64,000 nt of DNA from Streptococcus cristatus AS 1.3089. GTDB lineage: Bacteria; Bacillota; Bacilli; Lactobacillales; Streptococcaceae. Shown piece by piece: positions 32,376 through 41,102 of the stretch. The notes under the pieces were generated by a model that did no database searches, was not told the origin of the DNA, and saw only the letters and a program-made list of their open reading frames with translations. Where the stretch lies: contig NC_021175.1 of the NCBI RefSeq assembly GCF_000385925.1, positions 1,714,213-1,778,212 of the forward strand. The letters are read 5' to 3'. Position 1 is the first letter of the stretch. Every line of letters starts with the position of its first letter. Position numbers and translations under genes: made by a program.

Positions 32376-33251
32376 TTACTCTTGTGTCGTCTCAAAAATA
32401 CTATCCATCAGGGTTCGATTGCGGACTTCGATTTCTTCAATCGTACAGCCATGCTCCTGCAGAATTTGCCAGACTTGACTGGCATCCTTGGTCGCAAAAG
32501 ATAGAGCCTTTTGCTTGATTTCAATCTCTTTCACACCAGCTATCTTTTCCACGATTTCTTTATAAGAAAGTGGCAGGGTGAAGTGTTTTTCCTGCTCTTC
32601 CTTGCGCATGGCATAAGGCGTGGTGTCGCGGATTAGTTCTCCCTTATGAAGCACCAAAATCCTGTCAGCCGTATGCTCCACTTCTTCAATGTAGTGAGAA
32701 GAATAAACAATGGTCACACCCTGTTTCTTGAGCTGATCCACAATTTCCCAGAAATGCTGACGGGTCGAAGTATCCATAGCCGAAGTCGGTTCATCCAAGA
32801 AGAGAATCTTTGGACGGCCAATCAAGGCTAAGATAAAGGAGAAGAGACGTTTTTGACCACCAGAGAGCTTGGAAGCCAGCTGGTTTTTTTGCTTGTCAGA
32901 AAAGCCCAACAAGGCATCGATTTCCTCTTCAGACAGGCTATTAGGATAAATAGAACGAAAGAAAGCGAGGAGTTCCTTGACTTTCAAATCCCCCACCACT
33001 GTATTTTCCTGAGGTAAAACAGCAACCATCTCTTTCAAGCGATTGTCCGTTGGCTTTAGCCCCTGAACCAGCGCTTGACCAGAAGTCAAGAATTTATCGC
33101 CTAAGAGACAGTCCATTAGAGTTGTTTTGCCTGCTCCGTTGGGGCCAATCAGAGCCACACAATCCCCTTCTTCAATGTCAAAGGAAATGTGACGCAAGAT
33201 TTCCTTCCCCCGAATACTTTTAGATAACTTTTTCACTTCAATCAATTTCAT
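32376..33251 (-). CDS. ABC transporter ATPase (exporter type)
   Basis: The ATPase of the ABC-2 exporter. Walker A is GPNGAGKTT, the signature LSGGQKRLF, and Walker B runs into LFLDEPTSAMD. A C-terminal extension of about 90 residues (VEKIAGVKEIEI onward) is typical for this exporter class. The ATG at 33251 with AGGAGG is chosen; it overlaps the preceding small membrane-protein gene by 14 bp, so translation is coupled. Confidence 0.93.
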   Translation of the reverse strand: MKLIEVKKLSKSIRGKEILRHISFDIEEGDCVALIGPNGAGKTTLMDCLLGDKFLTSGQALVQGLKPTDNRLKEMVAVLPQENTVVGDLKVKELLAFFRSIYPNSLSEEEIDALLGFSDKQKNQLASKLSGGQKRLFSFILALIGRPKILFLDEPTSAMDTSTRQHFWEIVDQLKKQGVTIVYSSHYIEEVEHTADRILVLHKGELIRDTTPYAMRKEEQEKHFTLPLSYKEIVEKIAGVKEIEIKQKALSFATKDASQVWQILQEHGCTIEEIEVRNRTLMDSIFETTQE

Positions 33252-33432
33252 GATCTGCCTCCTTAATAAAATCATAGATGAACGGCCAGATGACAAAGAC
33301 AGCTAGAATCAACCCCCAGATACCTAGATAGAATTGCTGGAGTAGAAATTCCAACAAGAGACCTGTCGCCATCTGCAGAATCCATAAAGCAGCTGAAAAT
33401 CCAATGAATAAGATGGATAGAGATTTTTTCAT
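33238..33432 (-). CDS. Small two-helix membrane protein in the two-component/ABC operon
   Basis: A 64-residue protein with two hydrophobic segments (about 3-25 and 30-55) and an acidic/basic tail (KEADHEID). It sits between another tiny membrane protein (4-bp overlap) and the ABC ATPase (14-bp overlap). The strict overlaps suggest a shared function with the transporter or kinase. No named family is recognised. Confidence 0.75.
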   Translation of the reverse strand: MKKSLSILFIGFSAALWILQMATGLLLEFLLQQFYLGIWGLILAVFVIWPFIYDFIKEADHEID

Positions 33433-33611
33433 TTCTTCTCTCCCCTCTTGCCTAACTTGGTCGCTTCCTTTAGGACATAACTAGCCATTCCCAAGCTAGC
33501 AAAAATCTCCCAAGGAAAGCGGTAAAGACTTGCTCCGCTCATTCTCGCCAACTGATAAAACATCATCCCAACATGACTCAAGACTGCTACCTTTATCAAC
33601 CATATTTTCAT
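33429..33611 (-). CDS. Tiny membrane protein heading the two-component/ABC operon
   Basis: A 60-residue protein with one or two hydrophobic segments (KVAVLSHVGMMFYQLARM and EIFASLGMASYVL) and a basic tail (KLGKRGEKK). A GGGAG site precedes the ATG at 33611. First gene of the operon, directly behind the promoter with its palindromic sites. Function unknown. Confidence 0.7.
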   Translation of the reverse strand: MKIWLIKVAVLSHVGMMFYQLARMSGASLYRFPWEIFASLGMASYVLKEATKLGKRGEKK

Positions 33612-33645
33612 GTAACTACTCCCTATTTCTTCATTTCTTACTTGT

Positions 33646-33710
33646 ATTATAAAACTTCCTGTATTTTCCGACTAGATGATTTTGTCACTGCCTGATATGA
33701 CAAATGTCAT
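33646..33710 (-). promoter_or_regulatory. Promoter and palindromic operator of the two-component/ABC operon
   Basis: A TATAAT -10 lies at 33651-33646 on the minus strand with no good -35, as expected for an activated promoter. Upstream, TTTGTCA (33681-33687) and TGACAAA (33698-33704) form an inverted repeat with a 10-bp centre, and ATGACA/TGTCAT (33697-33710) makes a second one. These half-sites are a likely binding set for the operon's own regulator. Confidence 0.55.
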
Positions 33711-33724
33711 GGTTTCGAGACAGC

Positions 33725-33751
33725 AAAAAAAGACGAGATGACTCGCCTTTT
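33725..33751 (-). terminator. Terminator of the lipoprotein gene
   Basis: GGCGAG and CTCGTC around an ATCA-type loop, ending in a T-run on the minus strand, 9 bp after the stop codon. Confidence 0.7.
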
Positions 33752-33759
33752 AAACATTC

Positions 33760-34356
33760 TTATTCTTCTTTCAAGCCACCCAATTTCATCCCTAGGATAA
33801 ACATTGAAGGAGAAGCGTCTTTTATGTCATTAAGCCCCAAGTCTTTAAAGAAAGATAGGCTTGCTGCTTTCGCTACATCCATTTTCTCAAAATCCAGATC
33901 AACTATGGCCTGTAATTTCTTATCAGCTGTTACGGAGTATTCAATCGTCACTCCTTCCATATTCTTAGCTTCCACATAGTTTGGTTCTGATTCCATTCCT
34001 TCTCGAATGATAGCGGTCATTTCCTCTGGGCTCATAGTAGCTGCAGCTCCACTCGCTTCTTCTGGCAAATTACTCAACAGCTCCATTCGAAGTTTCAAGA
34101 GTTTGTCTCCTCGATAGGTCACCGTATCACGATGATGGATGCCTTTGAGGTCTCCGACCAAGGTTTTGGAGACAATAGCTGTACTTTCAGAAGAAGCACT
34201 CGTAGAGGAGTCACTTGAGCTTGAGCTCGAGCTAGAACTTGTTTTAGCAACTTTTGATTCAGCTGGAACTTTCGGACGATGCTTGCCATATTTTGGAAAT
34301 ACGCAACCTGTCAATAATACAGAAGCAGAAATAACAAGAATAAATAACTTTTTCAT
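33760..34356 (-). CDS. Lipoprotein, YehR/DUF1307-like
   Basis: A 198-residue lipoprotein: signal peptide with lipobox LLTGC (Cys about residue 18), then a low-complexity serine stretch (about residues 40-55) as surface linker, then a folded domain of about 135 residues. The pattern RDTVTYRGDKLLKLRMEL ... VTIEYSVTADKK ... VDLDFEKMD resembles the YehR/DUF1307 group, but I am not certain of the family. The ATG at 34356 has AAAGGTG upstream. Monocistronic. Confidence 0.75.
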   Translation of the reverse strand: MKKLFILVISASVLLTGCVFPKYGKHRPKVPAESKVAKTSSSSSSSSSDSSTSASSESTAIVSKTLVGDLKGIHHRDTVTYRGDKLLKLRMELLSNLPEEASGAAATMSPEEMTAIIREGMESEPNYVEAKNMEGVTIEYSVTADKKLQAIVDLDFEKMDVAKAASLSFFKDLGLNDIKDASPSMFILGMKLGGLKEE

Positions 34357-34436
34357 AGTACACCTTTTCTTTTTATTTTTTCCAGTATACCATAATACCA
34401 TTATCTTGTCTAAATCTTACATATAAAAAAATACAA

Positions 34437-34613
34437 AGAGGCTGGGGCAAAAAGTCCTAGCCTCTCAATTGTCTTTGGATTGTCGAGCAAGACGCAGTGG
34501 TTGAGTGGGCTCTACTACGCTGATTTCATCAGCTTTTTACAGCCCTACTCAACTGTGCGGAGGTAGGACGACGAAATCGAATTCTAACGAATTACCGATT
34601 TCTGTCCCACTCC
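34437..34613 (-). repeat. 180-bp interspersed repeat, copy 3 (reverse orientation)
   Basis: The same element as at 7011, inverted: here the hairpin end (AGAGGCTGGGGC ... TAGCCTCT) is at the left, and the GAGTGGGACAG end abuts fakA, 8 bp from its stop codon. It lies between the lipoprotein gene and fakA. Confidence 0.9.
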
Positions 34614-34621
34614 CAAATAAA

Positions 34622-36286
34622 TTATTCTACACTGAAAATATATGGATAAACTGGCTGATTTCCTTGGTGGATCTCAACTTCTAGATCTTCATATTCTTCC
34701 ATCAGATCTTGAGCCAAGCCATTTGCCAATTCCTCGTCACCATCTTCACCGATATAGATGGAAACAATTTCACTGTCCTCATCCAACATCTTCGCAAAGG
34801 TTGCCTTCAGAGTTGTCAACATATCTGGATTTGACACAAGGATTTTGCCATCAACCATACCCAAGTTATCATTTTCATGGATTTCGAGGCCATCAATGGT
34901 CGTATCACGAACCGCTGTCGTAACACTACCACTAATCACATCGCTCAAAGCCGCTGTCATTCGCTCATGGTTCTCTTCGATAGTTTTTCCACTATCAAAG
35001 GCCAAAAGACTTGTCAAACCTTGAGGAAGCGTACGTGTCTCAATGACAGTCGTCGGTTGCTCAAGCACTTCTGCCGCAGATTGAGCCGCCATGAAGATAT
35101 TTTTATTGTTAGGTAGGAAAATGATATTGCGCGCATTCACCTGGTCAACAGCCTTGATAAAGTCCTCTGTAGAAGGGTTCATAGTCTGACCACCAGAAAT
35201 AATATAGTCCACACCCTGAGCCTTGAAGATTTCAGCAAGGCCATCACCAGCTACTACGGCGATAATAGCGTATTCTTTTTCTTCAGCTGGCTTGATAGCT
35301 TTTTCTTCCTTCTCAAGCTGGGCTTCGTGCTGGTTGCGCATGTTGTCCACTTTTACCTTGACAAGGCTACCATACTTCAGTCCCTCTTGCATGACCAGAC
35401 CTGGATCTTCTGTATGAACGTGCACTTTCACGATTTCATCATCATTAACTACCAGCAAGGAATCACCAAGCTCATTCAAATAATTACGGAATTCATCATA
35501 GTCAAAGTCCTTGACATAGGTTGGTCCTTGCTTCAAAGCCACCATGATTTCTGTACAATAACCAAAAGTGATGTCTTCTGTCGCCACATGGCCCGCTACA
35601 GATTTGTGGTGTTCAGCATTGATCATCTCAGTCATCGTAGCTGGAGTCGCTTGGAAATCTTCTGATGCGATATATTCGCCAGTCAGGGCAGAAAGGAAGC
35701 CTTCATAGATAAAGACCAAACCTTGACCACCAGAGTCCACAACACCAACTTCCTTGAGGACTGGTAACATATCTGGCGTTTTAGCAAGGGCAGCCTTTGC
35801 TCCTTCAAGAGCCGCTTTCATAACTTCGACAGCATCATTTGTCGCTTCAGCTTTCTTTTTAGCACCGATGGCCGCACCACGAGAAACGGTCAAAATTGTT
35901 CCCTCAACTGGCTTCATAACAGCCTTATAGGCTACTTCTACACCAGACTGGAAGGCAAGAGCCAAAGCTTGTCCGTCAAGCTCATCTTTTCCTTTTACGC
36001 TTTGTGAAAAACCACGGAAGAGCTGAGACGTGATAACACCAGAGTTCCCACGCGCACCCATCAAGAGTCCCTTGGCAAAGATAGCGGCCACTTCACCAAC
36101 TGTTGAAGCTGACTTATCAGCTACTTCTTTGGCACCATTTTCAATGGTCATGCCCATATTGGTTCCTGTGTCACCATCTGGAACTGGGAAAACATTTAAA
36201 GAATTGACATATTCAGCCTGTTTATTTAAACGAGTTGATGCCGCCTGCACCATTTCTTGAAATAAACTAGTAGTAATATTTGACAC
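34622..36286 (-). CDS. fakA: Fatty acid kinase ATP-binding subunit FakA (DAK2/YloV family)
   Basis: FakA phosphorylates fatty acids held by FakB (DegV-family) proteins, feeding exogenous fatty acids into phospholipid synthesis. The N-terminal DhaL-like domain shows NVFPVPDGDTGTNMGMT (about 30-46, Mg-ATP Asp residues) and GARGNSGVI. A middle domain and a C-terminal DegV-like domain complete 554 residues. It lies 2 bp after the Asp23-family gene, the usual pair. A DegV-family gene, a possible FakB partner, is at 45296 in this window. Confidence 0.93.
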   Translation of the reverse strand: MSNITTSLFQEMVQAASTRLNKQAEYVNSLNVFPVPDGDTGTNMGMTIENGAKEVADKSASTVGEVAAIFAKGLLMGARGNSGVITSQLFRGFSQSVKGKDELDGQALALAFQSGVEVAYKAVMKPVEGTILTVSRGAAIGAKKKAEATNDAVEVMKAALEGAKAALAKTPDMLPVLKEVGVVDSGGQGLVFIYEGFLSALTGEYIASEDFQATPATMTEMINAEHHKSVAGHVATEDITFGYCTEIMVALKQGPTYVKDFDYDEFRNYLNELGDSLLVVNDDEIVKVHVHTEDPGLVMQEGLKYGSLVKVKVDNMRNQHEAQLEKEEKAIKPAEEKEYAIIAVVAGDGLAEIFKAQGVDYIISGGQTMNPSTEDFIKAVDQVNARNIIFLPNNKNIFMAAQSAAEVLEQPTTVIETRTLPQGLTSLLAFDSGKTIEENHERMTAALSDVISGSVTTAVRDTTIDGLEIHENDNLGMVDGKILVSNPDMLTTLKATFAKMLDEDSEIVSIYIGEDGDEELANGLAQDLMEEYEDLEVEIHQGNQPVYPYIFSVE

Positions 36287-36288
36287 GA

Positions 36289-36657
36289 TTATTCTCCTAC
36301 AACTTTAATATTTTGGATATAGACATTCACTGTATGGGCAGTGATCCCAAGTTGATTTTCCAAACTAAACTTAACGCGTTCTTGGATATTTTTGGAAACT
36401 TCACTGATTTTAATGCCGTAGCTCAAAACGGTATAAACATCAACTGCAATACCACCATCCTCAGACGTTTTTACTACCACACCCTTGGCATAGTTTTCTT
36501 TACCCAAAAGAGCTTGAAAGTTATCTTTAATTGCATTTTTGCTGGCCATTCCAACCACACCAAAAATTTCGGTTGCTGCGCCGCCGACGATGGTTGCAAT
36601 GACATCATCAGTCAGTTCAATTTGACCATCTTTTGTATTGATTTTTACAGTCATCAT
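36289..36657 (-). CDS. Asp23/Gls24 family protein (YloU-like)
   Basis: A 122-residue Asp23/DUF322 protein, regularly encoded upstream of fakA in Firmicutes. The core VIATIVGGAATEIFGVVGMASK and the C-terminal QLGITAHTVNVYIQNIKV are typical. Related proteins form membrane-associated assemblies during envelope stress. Two adjacent ATG codons at 36657 and 36654 are both possible starts behind GAGGT. Confidence 0.9.
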   Translation of the reverse strand: MMTVKINTKDGQIELTDDVIATIVGGAATEIFGVVGMASKNAIKDNFQALLGKENYAKGVVVKTSEDGGIAVDVYTVLSYGIKISEVSKNIQERVKFSLENQLGITAHTVNVYIQNIKVVGE

Positions 36658-36760
36658 TTGTACCTCAAAAGTATTTTATAGTTTATTTTACCATATTTTA
36701 GACAGGGTGTAAAAGAGGAAGGATAGAAATAAACTGTCTAGTCTGAAAATTCAACAACAA

Positions 36761-36793
36761 AAAAGGGAAGGAATAAATCTTTCCAATCCCTTT
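36761..36793 (-). terminator. Terminator of rpmB
   Basis: AAAGGGAxxGGAA and TTCCxxCCCTTTTTT form a stem with internal mismatches just past the rpmB stop. Confidence 0.7.
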
Positions 36794-36799
36794 CATGTA

Positions 36800-36988
36800 T
36801 TAAACGCGTTCAACTTTACCTGACTTAAGCGCGCGAGCTGAAGCCCAAACTTTTTTAGGTTTTCCGTCGATCAAAACAGTAACTTTTTGAAGATTTGGTT
36901 TAACAGCGCGTTTTGTTTGGTTCATCGCGTGAGAGCGGTTGTTTCCAGATACAGTCTTACGACCTGTAAAGTAACATACTTTAGCCAT
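36800..36988 (-). CDS. rpmB: Ribosomal protein L28
   Basis: The 62-residue basic L28 of the large subunit, with the typical start [20 protein letters not shown] and end [16 protein letters not shown]. The zinc-binding cysteine pairs of the longer form are absent, as in most streptococci. GGAGGA precedes the ATG. Single-gene transcript. Confidence 0.98.
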   Translation of the reverse strand: MAKVCYFTGRKTVSGNNRSHAMNQTKRAVKPNLQKVTVLIDGKPKKVWASARALKSGKVERV

Positions 36989-37123
36989 TAGTGTGTTTCC
37001 TCCTATTAGATCTAATATTACGGATGTGCTAGCACCACATACCGTACTATATTATCAAAAAACTTGACGTTTGGCAAGTACATTTTCCCAAACTTTACAA
37101 TTTCTAATCAATAATCCGTTTTC

Positions 37124-37789
37124 TTAAATGTAAACAATCTTCAAAGATCCAAAGGCAACATTACCGCGCACATATAAAGTCTTGTCTTTCTCATTGACAT
37201 TATGCGGATTGACCACTGTACCGAAAGCATTGTCCACATTTAGCTCTACTTGCCAGTTACTTGGAATGTAAAGCGTCGCACTACTGAAGGCTACTTCCAC
37301 ATCAAAACTAGCAGAATCGCCTAAAATTCTGGCATTATCAAAATATACAGTTGCACTACCAAAAACACATTCTACTTTATCATGGACGAAATTCTCCGAA
37401 TTGATATAGCGAGTGCCGCTGCCAAAAGAAATCTCTCCTTCTGTTGTAGACAAACCCTTTCTAGACAAATAACGAACACCCCAGATCCTTCTTGGCTTGA
37501 AAATCATGTTAAGCCCAATGCAGGCCAAAACACCACCCATTACCAAGGTGCCTGTGGAGATAGCCAAGAAGTGATAGACAGAATTAGCAATTATCAGAGC
37601 AATAATCGTCATGATCAGAGCAGCCCCAAAATCTCGCTCCAAGAAATTTTCCAAGGCAAAATACGCAAACATGCCGACCAAAAGCAGGGGCCAGATATTA
37701 AAATTGAAGACAGGAATACCGAAATTTCCTTGAAGCAAAACCCAGCCCGCTAAGACCAAAAATCCGATACCTAGAATTGTTTTTTTCAT
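37124..37789 (-). CDS. LiaF-like membrane protein (DUF2154-type)
   Basis: A 221-residue protein with four N-terminal membrane helices (residues 1-95) and a C-terminal beta-rich domain (about 115-221, SFGSGTRYINSENF ... VECVFGSATVYFDNARI). The repeated short beta units with conserved Phe/Gly are typical of the LiaF/YvqF C-terminal domain, linked to envelope-stress sensing. It lies 5 bp after a LytTR regulator gene, with which it probably forms a small regulatory pair. Confidence 0.85.
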   Translation of the reverse strand: MKKTILGIGFLVLAGWVLLQGNFGIPVFNFNIWPLLLVGMFAYFALENFLERDFGAALIMTIIALIIANSVYHFLAISTGTLVMGGVLACIGLNMIFKPRRIWGVRYLSRKGLSTTEGEISFGSGTRYINSENFVHDKVECVFGSATVYFDNARILGDSASFDVEVAFSSATLYIPSNWQVELNVDNAFGTVVNPHNVNEKDKTLYVRGNVAFGSLKIVYI

Positions 37790-37794
37790 GATGA

Positions 37795-38241
37795 TTACCT
37801 CACTTCACTTAACTTTTCTTTTAGTAGTTGATAATAATGCCTTGAAACATGCACTTTCTTATGTGTTTCAGAAAACTGGACGGAACTGGTACCCGAGAAA
37901 GACTTTTCTAGAGAATAGATCGCCCTAGCATTAGCAATGGTTGACTTGGAAATTCTGCAAAAATAGCGGGGCAGTAATTCCTCTAGCTCATAGAGTTTCA
38001 ACTTGACTTCATAGGCATCATTGCGCGCGTGGGCAAAGATTTTGGCTCCATCGGTCTCGAAAAAGAGGATCTCCGCCAAGTCCACAAAATACTCACTATT
38101 TTCCTTATAAAAGAGAATAGCTGGAGCAGTCGCTTCATTCAAAGCATCTTGAATCTTCTGAATCCTCTCATCAATCCGCGATACTCGAATCACCAATTCT
38201 GTATCAGCCAAACGATCGTCTAGCTCAATCCGAACCTTCAT
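37795..38241 (-). CDS. LytTR family DNA-binding regulator
   Basis: A 148-residue regulator with a C-terminal LytTR DNA-binding domain (about 50-145: ILFFETDGAKIFAHA ... FCRISKSTIANARAIYSLEK) and a short N-terminal part without a receiver domain. Such stand-alone LytTR proteins are typically paired with a membrane protein that holds them inactive; here the LiaF-like product is the likely partner. The ATG at 38241 is chosen because GGGAGGAG lies upstream. Confidence 0.9.
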   Translation of the reverse strand: MKVRIELDDRLADTELVIRVSRIDERIQKIQDALNEATAPAILFYKENSEYFVDLAEILFFETDGAKIFAHARNDAYEVKLKLYELEELLPRYFCRISKSTIANARAIYSLEKSFSGTSSVQFSETHKKVHVSRHYYQLLKEKLSEVR

Positions 38242-38383
38242 AAGCACTCCTCCCCTCTTTCTATCTTCATTATAACAATTTCTTGAAAAGAAACAAGGGA
38301 CTTTCAGTAAGTGGTCAATATGGGCTGGTAAGTGGTTGAATTTGAATTATGACAGTGAATTGATTTCTTTTCATGCGTAAGAT

Positions 38384-38409
38384 AAAAAGAGAGCCAACAC
38401 TCTCTTTTT
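38384..38409 (-). terminator. Terminator of the gene at 38408
   Basis: AAAAAGAGAG and CTCTCTTTTT pair perfectly around CCAACA, overlapping the stop codon of the downstream end of the gene at 38408. Confidence 0.75.
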
Positions 38410-38896
38410 ACATATTTTTATATCTTTTCCCATACACGATGCCTTGCGAGTTCAGACTTTTTACAATATCTTGTTCAGGGTTATCATGTTTATACCAAAT
38501 ACCCTCAGATATATATTTACTCAGTTCTTCTACATCATATAGTTCAAACCAGAAATGTCCTTCATCATTTAATTCCTGCTTATATGTTTTTTGAAAGTCT
38601 TTCGGAATATACTTCTTGTACTCTTTGTCCCAATTAGGTTTAGAAGACTCATCCCCACATTGACCACAATCCCTTACCTTAGCCAAAAAAGCTTTCTTGG
38701 CTCCCTTAGCTAAAATGACAGCTTCAGAAACATCGTGTCCTATTAAAGACTTTTTAGTAATAACTTCTGAATGATGCAAATACAAAAGTTTATTACCATT
38801 AGATTTTGCATACTCTAAATATGCTTGAAAAACTTCCTCAGGACCTTTCCCTGAAGAACATGAATTCGCTAACGGAAGAAATATTGTTTCACCCAT
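38408..38896 (-). CDS. Unrecognised AT-rich orphan protein
   Basis: A 162-residue soluble protein starting MGETIFLPLANSCSSGKG, with AAGGA upstream of the ATG at 38896. It is rich in Lys, Tyr and acidic residues, and has a CGQCGDE cysteine pair near residue 95 that could bind metal. Codon use is more AT-rich than in neighbouring housekeeping genes, and it sits next to a tRNA gene, both of which are compatible with transfer. I do not recognise the family. Confidence 0.65.
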   Translation of the reverse strand: MGETIFLPLANSCSSGKGPEEVFQAYLEYAKSNGNKLLYLHHSEVITKKSLIGHDVSEAVILAKGAKKAFLAKVRDCGQCGDESSKPNWDKEYKKYIPKDFQKTYKQELNDEGHFWFELYDVEELSKYISEGIWYKHDNPEQDIVKSLNSQGIVYGKRYKNM

Positions 38897-39276
38897 TTTT
38901 TTATCCTTCTTTCTTTTTCTTAATCTCAACTAATCTAAGACTTGTTAAGTTCATTTCTGCTACTTATGGCAAACTTGATTCTATTCTAATCCTATAAGCG
39001 AGTTGTTTTTAACAATATAAGAAAAAATAGATATCCCTAAAAATTAACTCTACCAAAATATAACAGGAGTTCCCATTATTATATTTTTTATATCAAAGGC
39101 TACGAGGCATAATACCGAAAAGGTATTAAAAAGAAATTCTATTCCTATATTGTTGAAGAACTATCATTGATATGATTGATCATTTTACCCTTGAATAAGC
39201 AAAAAAACAGAAAAGTATGCTTGAATAATTCAACAAAAATTCTTTTAAACTAAGGCTCTATTAGTAGAAAATTTGA
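38897..39276. other. AT-rich intergenic region
   Basis: About 380 bp between the orphan gene and tRNA-Thr with no convincing coding frame. A 7-bp inverted repeat (TAATACC-GAAAA-GGTATTA, about 39109-39127) could be a small terminator. Nothing else is supported. Confidence 0.5.
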
Positions 39277-39349
39277 TGCCGATTGCAGGGATCGAACCTG
39301 TGACCTACGCGTTACGAGTGCGTTGCTCTACCAACTGAGCTAAATCGGC
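39277..39349 (-). tRNA. tRNA-Thr (anticodon CGT)
   Basis: A 73-nt cloverleaf on the minus strand. The acceptor stem GCCGATT pairs with AATCGGC, the D arm is TAGCTCAGTTGGTAGAGCA, the anticodon loop CTCGTAA carries CGT (reads ACG, Thr), and the T arm is AGGTTCGATCCCT. CCA is not encoded. Confidence 0.95.
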
Positions 39350-39503
39350 CTCTACCTGTCTCTTATTCTAGCACTCTGAATGATTTTGTCAAGCTTTATT
39401 GACAGTTTCGAAACTCGAATGAAGTGAAATATTCTACTTAGGAATATACAGCTTCCATATTTAAAACAAGTTCCAGAAAACTGTATTTTTCGAGATAAAG
39501 CTA

Positions 39504-39532
39504 TTGATGTAGCTGCTGAATTGTTTTATAAT
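39504..39532 (+). promoter_or_regulatory. Promoter of the DUF3290/DUF421 pair
   Basis: TTGATG (39504-39509) and TATAAT (39527-39532) with a 17-bp spacer, 29 bp before the start codon. Confidence 0.7.
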
Positions 39533-39561
39533 AGCTTGAATTCAAAAAAGTGAGGGATCTT

Positions 39562-40041
39562 ATGAAATTCTATTCATATGACTATGTACTGAGTCAGATT
39601 AGCCAGCAGAATTGGGTGATGGTGATTATATCCGCCTGCTTGGTTTTGGTGACGGGATTTTTCGCCTTTAAGGCCTATAAAGATAAACGAGGAAGTAAGT
39701 TCCGTGAGTTGTCCATTATTTCTATTTTGACCCTAGTAGCCTTCGTTCTGATTAGCATTACTAATTTCCAAAACAATCAGTCAAATGACAATCAATTCCG
39801 TAGCTCCTTGCATTTTATTGAAGTTGTCTCAAAAGAATTAGGCGTTGAGAAGGAAGAAGTCTATGTCAATACTTCAGCTACGACAGATGGCGCAATTATC
39901 AAGGTTGGCAAACAATTCTACCGTGCTATTAGCGGAACCGACCAAGATAGCTATTTATTAGAAAAATGGAACTGTACAAATCAGACGTTGAACTTGTGGA
40001 GGTTGAAAAATAATGAGCTTTTTTATTACAATTGCAATTAA
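39562..40041 (+). CDS. DUF3290 membrane protein
   Basis: A 159-residue protein with two membrane helices (about 15-40 and 55-75) and an outer domain. It belongs to the DUF3290 family, which is nearly always encoded just upstream of a DUF421 (YetF-like) protein, as here. The ATG at 39562 follows GAGGGA. It overlaps the next gene by 29 bp. Function unknown. Confidence 0.85.
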   Translation: MKFYSYDYVLSQISQQNWVMVIISACLVLVTGFFAFKAYKDKRGSKFRELSIISILTLVAFVLISITNFQNNQSNDNQFRSSLHFIEVVSKELGVEKEEVYVNTSATTDGAIIKVGKQFYRAISGTDQDSYLLEKWNCTNQTLNLWRLKNNELFYYNCN

Positions 40042-40642
40042 GTTAGCTTTGGGACTTGTTTCCCTCGTTTTTGTCATCAATGTGACAGGTAAGGGAAATT
40101 TAGCACCAAGCTCTGCGACAGACCAAGTACAAAACTTTGTTCTCGGTGGCATTATCGGCGGGGTCATTTACAACAGCTCCATTACTATCCTTCAATATGC
40201 AGTCATCCTAATCATCTGGACCATTCTGATTTTGCTCTTAAAATGGCTGAACACCAATGTTTCCTATATCAAACATCTGATTGATGGGAAGCCAACCATT
40301 ATCATCAAAAACGGAAAACTAGATCCTGAAGCCTGCCGTTCAAAAGGGCTATCCGCATCAGACGTCGCTTTGAAATTACGCTCCCAAGGAGTCTTCCAAT
40401 TGAAAGAAGTCAAAAGAGCCGTTATCGAGCAAAATGGTCAATTGATTATCGTAAGAATTGGCGATGAAAATCCAAAATATCCAATCATTACCGATGGGGT
40501 TGTCCAACTTGAAATTTTAGAAACTATCGGCAAGTCAGAAGAATGGTTGATGACCGAACTCCAAAAAGAAGGCTTTGAAAATGTCTCCGATATCTTCATT
40601 GCAGAGTATGACAAGGGCGAAATTAATGTGGTGACCTATTAA
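40013..40642 (+). CDS. DUF421 (YetF-like) membrane protein
   Basis: A 209-residue protein with three N-terminal membrane helices (to about residue 85) and a cytoplasmic DUF421 domain (KPTIIIKNGKLDPEACRSKGLSASD-type core near 100-125). It overlaps DUF3290 by 29 bp, with a GGAGG site inside that gene. The pair is common in Firmicutes; the role is not established, and envelope-related function has been proposed for YetF relatives. Confidence 0.88.
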   Translation: MSFFITIAIKLALGLVSLVFVINVTGKGNLAPSSATDQVQNFVLGGIIGGVIYNSSITILQYAVILIIWTILILLLKWLNTNVSYIKHLIDGKPTIIIKNGKLDPEACRSKGLSASDVALKLRSQGVFQLKEVKRAVIEQNGQLIIVRIGDENPKYPIITDGVVQLEILETIGKSEEWLMTELQKEGFENVSDIFIAEYDKGEINVVTY

Positions 40643-40778
40643 AAATTAGTTGTCATTTCGTAGCAGTTATTTGCTTTTTATTACTAAAGAGTCTATACTT
40701 ATATCTATTATCTCACTTGAATGAGTATCAAACCGCATCCAACTTAGATAATACATTTAATAAAGGGAGGAAATTTCC

Positions 40779-40982
40779 ATGTCAATCGAAGAAAAATTCA
40801 ACCAAGCTAAAGGTTCTCTCAAAGAAGGATTGGGCAAACTTACTGGCGATACAAAAACTCAAGCAGAAGGAACTGCTGAAAAACTAGCTTCAAAAGCGAA
40901 AGAAGTTGCTGAAGACGCAAAGGGCGCTGTTGAAGGTGCTATCACAGGCGTTAAAAACATTATCAAAAAAGACGAAGAATAA
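40779..40982 (+). CDS. CsbD-family stress protein
   Basis: A 67-residue hydrophilic, Lys/Glu/Ala-rich protein starting [20 protein letters not shown], the CsbD signature. Such proteins accumulate under general stress in Gram-positive bacteria. A GGGAGGA site precedes the start, and a long terminator hairpin follows at 41007-41055. Confidence 0.92.
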   Translation: MSIEEKFNQAKGSLKEGLGKLTGDTKTQAEGTAEKLASKAKEVAEDAKGAVEGAITGVKNIIKKDEE

Positions 40983-41006
40983 TCATCGTCTATCGTTCTT
41001 ATAAAA

Positions 41007-41055
41007 AACACTCTTATCCTATGCTTTTAGCAGAACTAGGGATGAGGGTGTTTTT
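41007..41055 (+). terminator. Terminator after csbD-like gene
   Basis: AACACTCTTATCC and GGGATGAGGGTGTTTTT form a long stem with mismatches and a T-run. Confidence 0.75.
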
Positions 41056-41102
41056 CTATATTGCTAAGGCATTGACTTTTCAGGAGAGATCAGAAGCATC
41101 CC

